Shown: piece by piece, positions 1 to 10,115 of the stretch
Numbering within the stretch: the first letter of the stretch is position 1
Layout of the letters: every line of letters starts with the position of its first letter
Assembly: GCA_003427395.1 (NCBI GenBank)
Contig: BFEA01000024.1
Coordinates: 1,859,164-1,923,163 of the forward strand
Length of the DNA: 64,000 bases
Origin: Chara braunii
Lineage: Eukaryota > Streptophyta > Charophyceae > Charales > Characeae
Direction of reading: 5' to 3'
The notes under the pieces: generated by a model
Told to the model about the DNA's origin: nothing
What the model saw: only the letters and a program-made list of their open reading frames with translations
The model's database searches: none
Position numbers and translations under genes: made by a program

Positions 1-1060
1 GGGGGATGGGGGAGGGGTTGGGGGTGAGGTACTGTTAGTATGTTGTCCTGCATATGTGTAAGGATCCAAAAAATCAATTAAGATTAGATAAGTGTTTTTT
101 TAGCAAGAAAATCACCCCCAACTTAGTGACATGATATAATATCCGGGAGTGTGTGTAGTGGGTGTGTAGAACACGACTACCCTATATACAATGGGGAACC
201 AGACCGTGCATCTGTCCAATCGTAAATAACGCCAAGTTAGCAACAGGCATAACACAACATGGGTTGAGAGAAGAAAAAATTGAATATGTCATCAACTCCA
301 TAACAGGAGGATGCATGTTAGTTTTGAAGAATTAATCAAGTGGGGAGCAAATTATAAGTTAGGTTGATGTTAGAGATAGCTCTTCAAGACAACCATAGGG
401 GGGGTGCACGCCCTGAAGCACGCTTTTTGCTGCTTAGCACCCATACCAGCTCATCAAAGGGACAACCTATGACTCCCGTTAGGGGGTTAAGTATGTGTGT
501 TAGTAGTTGTGGAAGGGTTTGGGGAGGGAGGGAGTTAATAGGTATTTTGTTCGTTAGGCAGACACAATGTGGTAAGAGTATGTAGAGTCATACCTGAGTG
601 AGTAGCGTTTAGGACGGCGTAGCTTCGATAGTATCCATCGGGTCCTCTAGAGATCAGTTGCCACGTGTCACCGTATGTAGCACCGAGGACGCGTCTTCAA
701 TTGCGCAACTCGGCTCGCACTCTCTAGTCAGGAGTGTGTCTGGTACAACACTTGCGTGGGATCGCGTTGCTGAGAAGGCGTTGCGTGCTTAGAAGCACGC
801 GAGCAGGGATTCAGCGAGAGCATAGCATACCAGTGCAACACGGAGCATGAGTATGGACAACAGAGAGCGTTTGTAGCACTGTAAGTGCAAGTGGTTATAT
901 ACGCATGAGTCAAAGACGACGAAGCTGCATATAGGAGATGCGGGGTAGTCTGGCGATAATCATGTAGAAAGGTGGTTTGTGTATTTCGTGAGATAGAAGG
1001 GGTTTGCGTAGGGTAGATATGGGTGGAGGGGGATGCATTCATTATGGTCATTGGTATGGT
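1..1060. other. No recognisable gene
   Basis: This stretch has short reading frames on both strands, but none has a recognisable domain, a convincing compositional bias or an obvious homolog elsewhere in the window. It starts G-rich and continues as mixed-composition DNA. I see no RNA gene or transposon end in it. Confidence 0.6.
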
Positions 1061-1261
1061 AACGTGTGTTTTTTTATTTCATTTTATTTTGTAATTAGAG
1101 TTGTTTTAGTAGGAAGTTTTTTTTTTTTATGTAATCTTGTCTATCCCGTGTGTTAAGGCCACATTTTTTTATGGGGGGAGGGTGTAGGAAGTAGGAGGTG
1201 GTACGAGGGGTTTTTTGATGTTGTGTTATTTTGTTAAGTTTGTCTTATGTTATGGTGGTTT

Positions 1262-1550
1262 ACAGGCTATGGGGTGCGTTCTCAGGTCGTAGGATAGGGA
1301 CATTTTGTGGGCACATGTTTTCAGTGGTATTTGCTGGTTGTCGTATTGGATAAACGTTGTCTATAATTTTGTTTGGAAGCATTGTATCAGAGTTTAGTTT
1401 GTCTCGTGTTGCAGTGCTTTGCAGACTAAGGTGCGTGCGCTTAGCTGGTAGGATGGGGACATGCGTGGTCATGTGTTTTTAACGGTATTTGTTGTGTGTC
1501 GTTTTTGCAAAGCGGCGACGATAATTTAGTTTGAATGCAACATTTCAATT
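1262..1550. repeat. Diverged tandem duplication, period about 160 bp
   Basis: Two consecutive segments, about 1262-1390 and 1424-1550, share the same order of words: a GGTGCGT element, GTAGGATRGGGACAT, a CATGTKTTT block, GGTATTTG, TTGTCG and a TATAATTTWGTTTG end. They look like an old tandem duplication. No protein-coding content is apparent. Confidence 0.6.
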
Positions 1551-1744
1551 TGTGGGTTGGGTAGCTGGCCGTGACAGGCTTCCGGTATGCTGTATTGTTG
1601 TATCAGTTTTATTTTTGTATCCCATAATTTGTTATACGAGGAGTTTTATTTTTTTATATATCATGTTTTGCTTTATTATGCAAATATACTTCAATGGCGT
1701 TGCTATAAGGAATTGTTTGTGTAGCTTTGTCGAAAATCCTTTTG

Positions 1745-1990
1745 GGTTATTTTTAATTTTATTACAGTTTTATTTTTTATATATTTATTATTTATTATTC
1801 TTTGAGTATATTATTTTTTATATTTATATTATTTTATTATTTTATTATTTTATTTTTATTTTATTATTTTATTATTTATTTATTTATTTACTATTTTACT
1901 ATTTTATTTTATTATTATTTTATTATTTTATTAATTATAAAAAAAATATTTTATTAATTATAAAAACTTCAAAAAAAAAAAAAGTAAAAA
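1745..1990. repeat. AT-rich (TTTTATTA)n low-complexity tract
   Basis: The stretch consists almost only of T and A in irregular TTTTATTATT units, ending in A-runs. The 154-codon frame across it encodes only Phe/Ile/Leu/Tyr and is a composition artefact. Confidence 0.85.
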
Positions 1991-2006
1991 AATAGATTGA
2001 ACTTAT

Positions 2007-2020
2007 GTGAGTGTGTGTGT

Positions 2021-2061
<41 letters not shown>

Positions 2062-2129
2062 TTTGTGTGTGTGTTTGTGTTCGAGGGGGGGAGGCAACCC
2101 CCCCACGACAGATCAATCAATCAATCAAC

Positions 2130-2180
<51 letters not shown>

Positions 2181-2341
2181 CCCATTTTTTTGTGCGCTCG
2201 TGTGTGTGTGCGTGTGTGTTCGCGGGGGGGAGGCGACCCCCCCACACCAAACCAATCAATCAATCAATGAATCTATCATTGCAAGGATTTTTTGTTTTTG
2301 TTTTTTTCGTTTTTTTTTTTTACGATCAATCAATCAATCAG

Positions 2342-2385
<44 letters not shown>

Positions 2386-2485
2386 CCAATTAATCAATCA
2401 ATCAATCTTTTTTTTTTTTTTTTTTTCCTTTTCGACCCCCAATTTCCCGGACTAAAAAAAATTATATATATATATATATATATTT
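2007..2485. repeat. Compound microsatellite: (TG)n, (AATC)n, (AT)n with G/C hairpins
   Basis: A (TG)n tract (2007-2080) is followed by a G7/C7 hairpin (2085-2104) and an (AATC)n tract (2111-2180). The trio then recurs: a TG-rich stretch, a second G7/C7 hairpin (2224-2243) and (AATC)n to 2409. (AT)n follows at 2461-2483. The long cysteine/valine and asparagine/serine frames here are translations of the microsatellites. Confidence 0.9.
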
Positions 2486-2565
2486 TTTTTTTTGAATGGG
2501 GGGGTACCCCCCAACACCCGATCCCCCCCCAGCCCATCTGCCTCCTCAACACCCCCCCGGAAGGC

Positions 2566-2655
2566 CACGTACGAAGGGCCCAAAGTCCGTACGTACGGGC
2601 CGTACCTGCACTGAGAACCCGTATGTACGGTCGTACGGGAGTACGGACAGGTCGT
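2566..2655. repeat. Cluster of CGTACGG palindromes
   Basis: About 90 bp contain at least five CGTAC/GTACG words, including the perfect 12-bp palindrome CCGTACGTACGG, alternating with G/C-rich spacers. The origin is unknown. Confidence 0.7.
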
Positions 2656-2699
2656 CCCCGGACCAGGTGACGACACAATTGTCTGCGACGTTAAATAAT

Positions 2700-3235
2700 T
2701 CTTGAGGACCTCAGGGGTTGTCCTTCAGCCGCCTCTTCATCAACCAGATCAATTGGATGGAAGACTCGTTGCACACGAGGATAAATAACGGACAGAACTG
2801 GTCATAATCGATTTCCTGGGCATACGGGTGGGCCGAGTGCACACCTTTAAACATGCCCCTGAACCAGAGTTTCGCGACGTTGACATCAAGTGACTACTCA
2901 AGAGGGATACAGGGGGAGGGAAGATTCTAGTGAACAACTCAATTATTCATTAATGTAAAATTTCATTCTGCATGCACAACCAGCAAATAATTTTATTTCT
3001 ATAATTCTATTTTTGATTAGTTAGTGGTGACGGACATTGCTAACAACTGACAAACAAGTGCAGATAGGTAGTAATCATTCCTTGCTGCATTGCAATTTAC
3101 TTCAGACTAGTTTAAAGTAGAAATAAAATTGTTTATAGAAATCTAAGGTTATTTGTTGTTACCGCTTGACTACTTTCTGACAAAGTTGGAGGGAACATTT
3201 ATTTTATTTTATCTTAAATTGGTTGGATCCATGCT
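2700..3235. other. Unrecognised; possible coding scrap at 2716-2935 (+)
   Basis: Between 2716 and 2935 the + strand reads like a protein with at least one frameshift or stop: RLFINQINWMEDSL in one frame, then VGRVHTFKHAPEPEF in another. I cannot name a family. From 2940 to 3235 the sequence is AT-rich with nothing recognisable. It could be a 5' piece of the Ty3-type element that follows or a host exon remnant. Confidence 0.3.
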
Positions 3236-3239
3236 GCGG

Positions 3240-5083
3240 TAGGTCCCAGTGAGGACTCTATTACATATCGCAGGCCACTTATTGCTCATAAGTGGAGATG
3301 ACAGTGAGGTCGAGGGACTAGACCAAGGTGATAGAAGGCCTAACCGAAGATGTGCACTCAGTCGACCGTTCACTTTCCTAGTGTTAGAACACGGAAAGGA
3401 CACTGCGGAGAGAAACCAGGGAGAGGACGACATTTCAAAAGGTTACGAAAGCAGTAGCCAACGTCGAAAGGGCACTAGCAACAACATTAGCAGCAGACCC
3501 TAGAGCCAACATCGATGCTGCCATGGCTACCGCCTCTACTATGTCACAGGCCTCATCTCAGGCCTTCTCGTCAGGTGTCAATCAGGGTGTCTCCCAGGTT
3601 TCCGTTGGTCAGTCTGCTGGCTTGCAGGTCAGCCAGCAGGAACCCATGTCAAATAAGGATTATGAAATCTAGCAAGCGGATGCTCTCCACATAGAGTTAC
3701 AACGCCAGCTGAGGGAAGTAGAGGGAAGGGGAGAGAGAGCTCGGATTAGAAAAGCCAGATTAGAGGCGAGGGGAGAGAAGTTGGGCAAGTTAAAAGCTAT
3801 AGATGAGTGGACTCTCGATCCAGTAGGGCTGTTCGTTTGGAACGCCCTGTTGATTGTAGCCGAAGTGCAAGCTGTGGAGCAGGAGATGTTGGTTGCACTG
3901 ATAGCTGGTCAGAACCAGATTCTGGCCGCATTGCGGGTGCCTCGACCACCGGTCAGACAACCATAATTTGTTGTAGCTCCCCCTACAGTAGCAGGTCCAG
4001 TGATGACGCTGCCGCCGACAGGGAACCCTTTTCCCCTCAGTTTGGCATAACCCCATCAGGCAGACTAGTAGCAGGTAGTAGTCTGCAAATTCCTATACAA
4101 CCTTCTTCATTTCTCCAACCAGTGGTTGCCGCTACATGGCAACCACAAGTGCAGTAGCCCTTGCAACAGAGTCAGCTGCAGCATCGGCTATAGCAGCAAC
4201 AACAAGTGTCGCCATAGCGACTTGTTCCATTGGTTACTCAACCGATGCAGCAGCCACAGGGTGTTGTACAACGTATGCAGTGGACCCCCAACATACCCTT
4301 GTTGAGTCCGAAACCCTTCTCTGGCGACAAGAAGAAGGACGAGGACCTGGGTTCCTGGATGAGGACTGTGCCTACTTATGTAAGGCACTAACTTACTAGG
4401 ACAGAGGAGGAATTCATTGTCCCTGCGTCCTTTCCAGAACGATATACAGCCAGATGGTGAAATGGGTTAGTACAACAATAGGGTTACGATCAGAATTTTG
4501 ATGGTTGGACACATGCCAGATCATTGGACGAGTTTGTACGGTTAGTCTACAGCAAGTGGCATGATCCCCAAGGGGATCAGAAGGCCACCGAATCGTTGGC
4601 TAGTATGGGATCGAAGAGATACCGGACAGTTCGTGAGGTAACAAAAATCGTAGAGCGACTTATCGTTGTCCCTGGTGTGCAGTACGAACTGCAGGTCCTC
4701 TTGACAACTTATTTGTGATGTCTGCCTATAGATGTCAAAAATAAGTTGGTCGATGAGGTCTCCATCGATGTGCATGATTTTGCTTCTTTCAACAAGAAGG
4801 CCTTAGACATTGAGGCTAGGCTTGGGAGTGACCGACAGGGACCGGTAGATGGGAGAAAGAAGAAGTTCCCTCAAGACTGGAGGAAGAAAGGCAATCTCAT
4901 GTTCGTTGACCATAATGGTCAAGCAACCGAGATCGATAACTTCGCTGACCTTGATTGCCGAGAAATAGAAGGTAGGTCGGCCCAAGGGTTAAAGTGGCCA
5001 AGGACCACCCATATGGGTGAAGCTTGGTCTAGAGTACGAGGTCTTGCGGGACCGTGTTCCGCGAGGCGCTTGCCTGAACTGTA
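3240..5083 (+). pseudogene. Ty3-type retrotransposon gag (copy 1), degraded
   Basis: The structural protein of an LTR retrotransposon packages element RNA into cytoplasmic particles. The reading frame is broken by stops and frameshifts. It can be followed through an Ala/Ser/Gln-rich N-terminal part (about 3460-3660), an Arg/Glu-rich likely coiled coil (3670-3780), and the gag core with LDEFVRLVYSKWHDPQ (about 4530-4570). It then continues through IDVHDFASFNKKALDIEARL (about 4764-4820) and a basic tail ending in a zinc-knuckle start ACLNC near 5070-5083. From about 4225 it aligns almost word for word with copy 2 (9180-10100), so the two are one family. The N-terminal part has no counterpart in copy 2. 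It joins directly to the end of pol at 5083. Confidence 0.85.
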
Positions 5084-5188
5084 AAGACTTCTCCCCAAAT
5101 TATCTTAAGCTATGAACAAAATTTGAAAGGGAAGCAACTTGTTGTGTAATGACTTCTCAGAGGACTATCGAAGTAAAGGAGGAGGGAG
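5084..5188 (+). pseudogene. Remnant of pol C-terminus plus polypurine tract (copy 1)
   Basis: Immediately after the gag zinc-knuckle cysteines, the sequence jumps to the last codons of pol (residues resembling PQIILSYERNLKGKQ in copy 2, 13815-13880). The stop and polypurine tract AAAGGAGGAGGGAG end at 5188. Protease, RT, RNase H and integrase are all missing. The polypurine tract would prime plus-strand DNA synthesis next to the LTR. Confidence 0.85.
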
Positions 5189-5540
5189 TGTGAGGGTTTA
5201 TGCTTCGGCATAGGACCCTGCAGCAGGCGCGTGCCCGCCCTAAGTGAAGGCGGGCCCCCTGAATCTCAATGTGCCCTGAACTCCTTATTTTTTGCAAATC
5301 TTGGTCGGCGTCAGACAGTTGTCAAGATTATGCTTTCATTGACGTTCGGATTTGGTGCTTTCGTTCTCCGTTGGTGGAATATCAATGCATCTCTGCATTC
5401 TGGATAGTGTTGGACTTTCCCGCTTTCAATGTGAAATTGTATTGTGGAATTATGTCATTTCGCTATATCTCATTTTCTGTGCACTACTTTCATCGATAGG
5501 ATGAGTAAAATCGAAATGAATTTTCCACTATAATATGGAA
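5189..5540 (+). repeat. 3' LTR of Ty3-type copy 1 (shortened form)
   Basis: The LTR begins TGTGAGGGTTTATG right after the polypurine tract. It matches the 3' LTR of copy 2 (from 13917) in two blocks, 5189-5333 and about 5334-5540. The 748 bp found in copy 2 at 14045-14792 are absent here. The right end is uncertain because homology runs into the dispersed core repeat. Confidence 0.75.
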
Positions 5541-5812
5541 ATATACACTGCTTTCCAGTCATGTGCGCAAAAAAGTTAGAGAGAGGCTACTTCCTTCGAT
5601 AGGATTTACAAAATCAGAATGAATCGCCCCCTAGGACATGAAAATATACACTGCCAACTTTTTTTTTCTTTTTTTAGTGTGAGAGAGAAAAAATGAGAAA
5701 GAACAAGTAAGTCTCCAACCTCGCGGCTGGCCTCAAGGTACTTCCATCGATAGGATGAGCATAATCGAATGAATCATCCGCTAGAAAATGGAAATATACA
5801 CTACCACACTTG
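5485..5812 (+). repeat. Three copies of a dispersed 65-bp repeat (core motif)
   Basis: Three successive units read TTCATCGATAGGATGAG, then a GAATGAATC-TCC-CTAGAACATGGAAAT core, then ATACACTGCC. They start near 5485, 5593 and 5743. A GA-rich stretch and GTAAGTCTCCAACCTCGCG separate the second from the third. The same order recurs around 14950-15014, 19980-20145 and 34165-34212, with the copies split by insertions. Confidence 0.85.
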
Positions 5813-5960
5813 TAGATTCAGTCCATAAACCCGCGGCCAAAAAGGTTGTGCCAACAACAACCTTCCGCCCGAGTGTTCCACAAGATTGTTGCACAATCGC
5901 GCTGCCCAAACTCCATTCACACAGGCGGCTCTACAACCACTAGTTGCATACCTCCTAAGC
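5813..5960 (+). repeat. Repeat block shared with 34208-34345
   Basis: The block runs from TGTAGATTCAGTCC through CGAGTGTTCCACAAGATTGT to CCAAACTCCATTC. It is nearly identical in order and sequence to 34214-34325. It directly follows a core repeat in both places, so it belongs to one larger repeat unit. It has no coding capacity. Confidence 0.85.
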
Positions 5961-5989
5961 CATTGAAGGCAGAGAGCATTCCCTAGACC

Positions 5990-6770
5990 TCCAAATGACG
6001 CAGACTTTTACACATTGCAGTACCCCCCCCTCACAAACTCAGCAAAGATTATGAGCTTTTGTACTCCTCGCACTTCTCCTCATCTATGCGATTGCTCACA
6101 AGCGCAAGCCGAGTTACATCCTCGCTGACCGAGATGCCCTGAATGTACACATCTTGAATCGGTACGTAGAGTTTTCGTAGGGACTGACATCTTCAGGAGG
6201 ACCTCCAAGGACAAGATGGCAATTTCGCCAGTGCTTGTACCCACTTCTAGGCTCAACTCCTCTAGTCATGGACCTGCATAAGATAAGATGCGATCCAGAA
6301 CCTCTGAGCCGAAAATTCCGAGCAATTGAGTGACTTTAAGGCTCTTGAAGGACTTTGTCTTCAGAACTGTCAACGCAACAACTTCTACAAACAGTCTGTC
6401 CTCTTGGCCTTGCGAGCTATAGCACGGGTGTTGGATCTTCCCTATAAACGTCAGAGTTGGGACTTGTCGAAAGTGTGTCAGTGCATCAGACACGTCATAA
6501 ATTAGCAATGCCATTTCCAAATCGACCTCCTCTTTTTTCCAAAACATGTCATGAAGGCAAACAAACAAGTAAAAAAAAATAGTCGATGGTCTGAAAAATC
6601 TAATAAAATGGAGGGGATTTCTCTCGGGCCATCATGAAAAAAATATGTGATGGTGGGGTTCGACGTCGACATTGCTAATCTTTCTCCATCATCATGCACG
6701 CATAAGATCTGCCCAGATTGACAATGATGAAAGCCACTCACTATGAATATTAAACGCGCTTGATGCATAT
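5990..6770 (-). pseudogene. Unidentified degraded coding region
   Basis: On the minus strand an open frame at 6568-6266 reads well-composed protein (for example DVDLEMALLIYDVSDALTHF-like text and TVLKTKSFKSLKVTQL). The theme continues after a frameshift at about 6150-6080 with LRKLYVPIQDVYIQGISVSE and DVTRLALVSNRIDEEK. The leucine-spaced pieces faintly resemble plant NB-LRR or LRR proteins, but I see no P-loop or other diagnostic motif. It could be a decayed host gene or a captured fragment. I do not assign a function. Confidence 0.3.
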
Positions 6771-7200
6771 CTCTTGCATACAGTCATGAACGAAAACCAT
6801 CTCTGCAGGCCGCCATCAAAGGATATGACTTTTTTAATACAAGTGGACCCTACCGCAGCAAAGCGACGACGAAGAAAACGGGGCAGAGGAGGGAGGGAGG
6901 GCAAGGAGACCCATGCAAAACACGATCCAGAAGGGAAATACAAACGAACAGAAAAAACAACGAAACTCATAGCAGGAGTATGCCCCAAGCCCTTCCACTC
7001 AGGAGGCCACCCGCCAAAAAAAAAAAAACAGTTGTATATCTTACGATGTTCCATCGAGAGGTTCGTTCATATTTTGCACATTTCGTGAGTGTTGGAGCCA
7101 AGATCCAACGCGGGCTACCAAAAAGGAAACAAAAAAGGCCGGGTATCTCTCCCGATGTTCTAACGGGAGATTCAGAGTGCGAGTCTGCCCTAAGCCGCGA
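6771..7200 (-). repeat. Repeat debris with two minus-strand core-motif copies
   Basis: Around 7034-7072 and 7141-7175 the sequence reads like the reverse complement of the dispersed core motif (GTATATCTTACGATGTTCCA...GAGGTTCGTTC, and GGTATCTCTCCCGATGTTCT...GGGAGATTCAG). The spacer GTGAGTGTTGGAGCCAA after the first copy recurs at 7589. No gene is seen. Confidence 0.55.
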
Positions 7201-7490
7201 CGATTTCCCCCCCTAAAAGTAAGCTACATTCTTCTTTCAATTTCACCTCACACTACCTACCTACCACTACTACTAGTTAACCCCGTAGCAGCCAGAGCTG
7301 TGTTCACGAGAGAACACGAGGGGGTTGTTCCTGACCTGCAACGGACAACCGGTAGCACCAGGGACCAATCCCTGCGCCTCTCATCAGGTCCCCTCGCCTA
7401 CGAACATCAGCACACTCTGCTCAATCCCGATGAGGGGATCTAGTGGTCTATTTCCAGGTGGTGGGCGCCGAGCGTGCCCGGGAAGGGACA
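7201..7490. repeat. Repeat block partly shared with 25940-26040
   Basis: The segment contains GCCTCTCATCAGGTCCCCT followed by CGCCTACGAACATCAGCAC. A 25-bp stretch with three differences occurs at about 25990-26015 inside the nested giant element. On the minus strand it lies directly downstream of the tRNA-like sequence at 7491-7563, so it may be the body of a SINE. Confidence 0.45.
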
Positions 7491-7563
7491 TGAGGCCAAT
7501 GGGGATTGAACCCACTACCTCTTGAGTGCCACTTGCGAGCCTTACCAACTGAGCTAGGCCGCT
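7491..7563 (-). ncRNA. tRNA-like sequence / SINE head with RNA polymerase III boxes
   Basis: On the minus strand an A box TAGCTCAGTTGG (7556-7545) lies 33 nt before a B box GTTCAATCC (7511-7503). Both fit the internal pol III promoter consensus. A T-arm and a partial acceptor stem (GCGGCCT against TGGCCTC, five of seven pairs) can be drawn. I could not make a good anticodon stem, so this is more likely a tRNA-derived SINE head or decayed tRNA gene than a working tRNA. Confidence 0.6.
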
Positions 7564-7667
7564 TGACAGGGAGATTCGTTATTATTTGGTGAGTGTTGGA
7601 GCCAAAACAAACACCTATTGCAAAAAGACACAAGAAAACAAATTTACACCCTAAGCCACTGCACCAA

Positions 7668-8140
7668 CGAGGCCACCCCCGACTTCCACCATAGATCGAG
7701 TTACATCGTTCGAAATTCCAAACTCAATCACTAGCGCGCCTAGATAGTCTGCCCTACGCGGTAGTGCATCGGCCACTTTGTTGTACTCTCCCTTTAGAGG
7801 GTCGAGCTTGAAGTCATACATGTCTATGACTTCAATCCACCACTTAAGTGTGTCGGAGAGCACGAACTTTGTCTTAATCCAGCGCAGCGTCTCATGGTCA
7901 GATCTCACATAAAAGAATCAGCCTCGGAGGTGGTGCCTCCAATGGACCAGCGCTCTATAGAGGGCATAGAGCTCACGCTCATACATGGACTTAGCTACTT
8001 TTTGAGATGGCATCTTTTTGCTCACGTACTCGATCGGCCTCAATGTTTTCCCCTCCTTCTGCACAAGGACCACGCCTATGCCGTATTGGCTGGCGTCGGT
8101 GGTCACAACAAAGGGTTGCTCAGGATCCGCCAGAATCTCA
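7668..8140 (-). pseudogene. Inverted fragment of Ty3-type RNase H
   Basis: On the minus strand the fragment reads DPEQPFVVTTDASQYGIG, SKKMPSQKVAKSMYERELYA and SDHETLRWIKTKFVLSDTLK, then DPLKGEYNKVADALPRRADY. This is the RNase H domain of pol, which removes RNA template during reverse transcription. It aligns with 11940-12350 of copy 2, so it comes from the same family. Some positions are better preserved here (DALPRRA versus DALS-stop in copy 2). It is joined head-on to an LTR fragment at about 8140 and lacks every other pol domain. Confidence 0.9.
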
Positions 8141-8432
8141 ATGCACCCTGAACTCGTTAATTTTTGCAATCTTGGTCGACGCCAGACAGTTGTCACGCGC
8201 CAGTTGGTTACAATCCGCCTTGCTCATGAGAATCCAAAATATTTGTGAGCCTTCCATGCTCTTCCAGCAACGCGGTCGAAGCAGGGAGCATCGCACATTT
8301 GTGGCTGGGTGGTTGGGCATGCCGAACCAATTCAATCCCAAGCCACTGTCTGAATCGGGCATGGGCGCAGACACTTTGGCCAAGACAAAAGCTACTGGTG
8401 ATAACGTTTTGAAACTCTCCATTGATTTAATA
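8141..8432 (+). repeat. Truncated 5' LTR of Ty3-type copy 2
   Basis: This segment, starting AATCTCAATGCACCCTGAACTCG, matches 13988-14250 of the 3' LTR nearly continuously, including TGAGCCTTCCATGCTCTTCC and GGTGGTTGGGCATGCC. The first 70 bp of the LTR are missing, replaced by the inverted RNase H fragment. Homology stops at GCTACTGG near 8396-8404. Confidence 0.8.
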
Positions 8433-9110
8433 ATGAAGAATGAACAAATATACTATGACAATGAAGATGAGGACAGATGGCACAACGAAGACTTCTACGA
8501 AATGGTGGATTACGATAGGATCATGCAAAAAACTAATGGGACAATAATGTCGATGACTACGAAGGTGCAAACGCATATCAAGTAGCTGATGTAGGTGAGG
8601 GAAGTTGGGTCATTAATGATCGAAATGACAACTACAATGGCGATGATGATGACGATGATGCTAGCGAAGACTTTCTTATAGTTACCTGTTATGGCTTGAC
8701 CCGAGATGTGGCCAGTGTAGATGACCACATTGAGACTCCAGAAGATGTGGATGTAACCGAACAAGCCAGCGTTTGTTCGCCAAGATCGCCCATATATGAT
8801 TATGAGGATGATGGTGATGAAGACTTTATTCGACTAATTGTGATGGTGTGATCTACTCGGATGCTGCCAGTGCAGATGAACACTGTGGAATTCAGGATTT
8901 AGATGTAACCGAGCAAGTGAGCGAGTATATGTCAACAACTCTCAGATACTTGTTTGATGGGCATCGATGTGTGAGCTCGAGGAGTCTTTCGGCCACATTT
9001 GTCGAATCTGATTCCCAAGATGAAATATATGAAGACTACAACACTAGAGATGGTTCATATGTCCTCCTTGGGAATTGTGGATCATTTGATGCGCTGTTGT
9101 TTTTGGGAAT
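8430..9110 (+). pseudogene. Acidic reading frame between LTR and gag (copy 2), frameshifted
   Basis: A chain of Asp/Glu/Tyr-rich frames runs from 8430 to 9110 with two frameshifts. It includes NEDEDRWHNEDFYEM, an Asp run (GDDDDDDASEDFL) and two related repeats ending in DVDVTEQAS and DLDVTEQVS, then ESDSQDEIYEDYNTRDGSY. This segment is not present in copy 1 and does not resemble gag. It may be a captured host gene piece or an element-specific extra ORF. I do not recognise the family. Confidence 0.5.
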
Positions 9111-9179
9111 CGGTAGCAGACAGGGACAGCTTGCCCTCCGGGACGGAGACCCGGATGTTCAAAGCAATGGGTATGTTTA

Positions 9180-10115
9180 TTCGACCGATGGACCAGGCAC
9201 AGGGTGTTGTACAACCTATACAGTTGATTCCCAATATACCCTTGTTGAGTCGTAAGCCCTTCTCTGGCGACAAGACGAAGGACGAGAACCTGGATACCTG
9301 GATGAGGATTGTGCCTACGTATGTGAGGCAGAAACTCACTTGGACAGAGGACGAAGTCATTGTCGTTGTATCCTTTCTAGAAGGATCTACAGCCAGGTGG
9401 TTGAATGGGTTAGTACAACAACAAGGTTACGGTCAAAATTTCGATGGTTGGGCATGGGCCAGATCATTGGAGGAATTCGTACAGTTAGTCTACAACAAGT
9501 GGCATGATCCCCAAGGGGTTCAGAAGTCCACCGACTCGTTGGCTAGTCTGGGATCGAAGAGATACCGGACAGTTCACGAGGTAACAGATGTCGTAGAGCG
9601 GTTGATCGTTGTCCCTAGTGTGCGGTACGAACCGTAGGTCCTCTTGACAACTTGTTTGCGATGTCTGCCTACAGATGTCAAAAATAAGTTAGTTGATGAG
9701 GCCTCCATCGATGTACATGACTTTGCTTCTTTCAGCAAGAAGGCCTTAGACATTGAGGCTAGGCTTGGAAATGCCCAACAGAGACCCGTAGATGGGAGAA
9801 AGAAGAAGCTCCCTCAAGACTGGAGGAAGAAAGGCAATCTCATGTTGAACTTCGTTGACCATGATGGTCAAGCAATTGAGATTGATGACTTCGCTGACCT
9901 TGGGGAACAAACAGAGATAGATGGGAGTATAGAGACTTCAGATGCTGGACTAATCGCTCCTATCAGGGAAAAGGCTAAGGTAACCGAGAAAAAGAGGGTA
10001 GGTCGGCCCAAGGGTCAAAGTGACCAAGGACCACCCATATGGGTGAAGCCTGGTGTAAAGTACGAGGTGTGACAAAACTGTGTTGCGCGAGGCGCTTGCC
10101 TGAACTGTGGCCAGT
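9180..10115 (+). pseudogene. Ty3-type gag (copy 2), degraded
   Basis: The gag core reads PFSGDKTKDENLDTWMRIV, FLEGSTARWLNGLVQQQ and LEEFVQLVYNKWHDPQG, then an in-frame stop at 9637, and continues with IDVHDFASFSKKALDIEARL. A basic tail follows (KKRVGRPKGQ) with a broken zinc knuckle (ACLNCGQYG, then a stop; the His is not visible). It would form the capsid and bind element RNA. It aligns with copy 1 from 4225 to 5080. The N-terminal Ala/Gln-rich part present in copy 1 is absent here. Confidence 0.88.

Noticed and set aside
1531-1995. 154-codon hydrophobic frame (Phe/Ile/Tyr-rich), possible membrane protein
   Set aside because: It is a direct translation of the TTTTATTATT low-complexity tract, with no periodicity of helices and no homolog.
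1997-2670. Long overlapping frames (Cys/Val and Asn/Gln/Ser repeats)
   Set aside because: They translate (TG)n and (AATC)n microsatellites in three frames.
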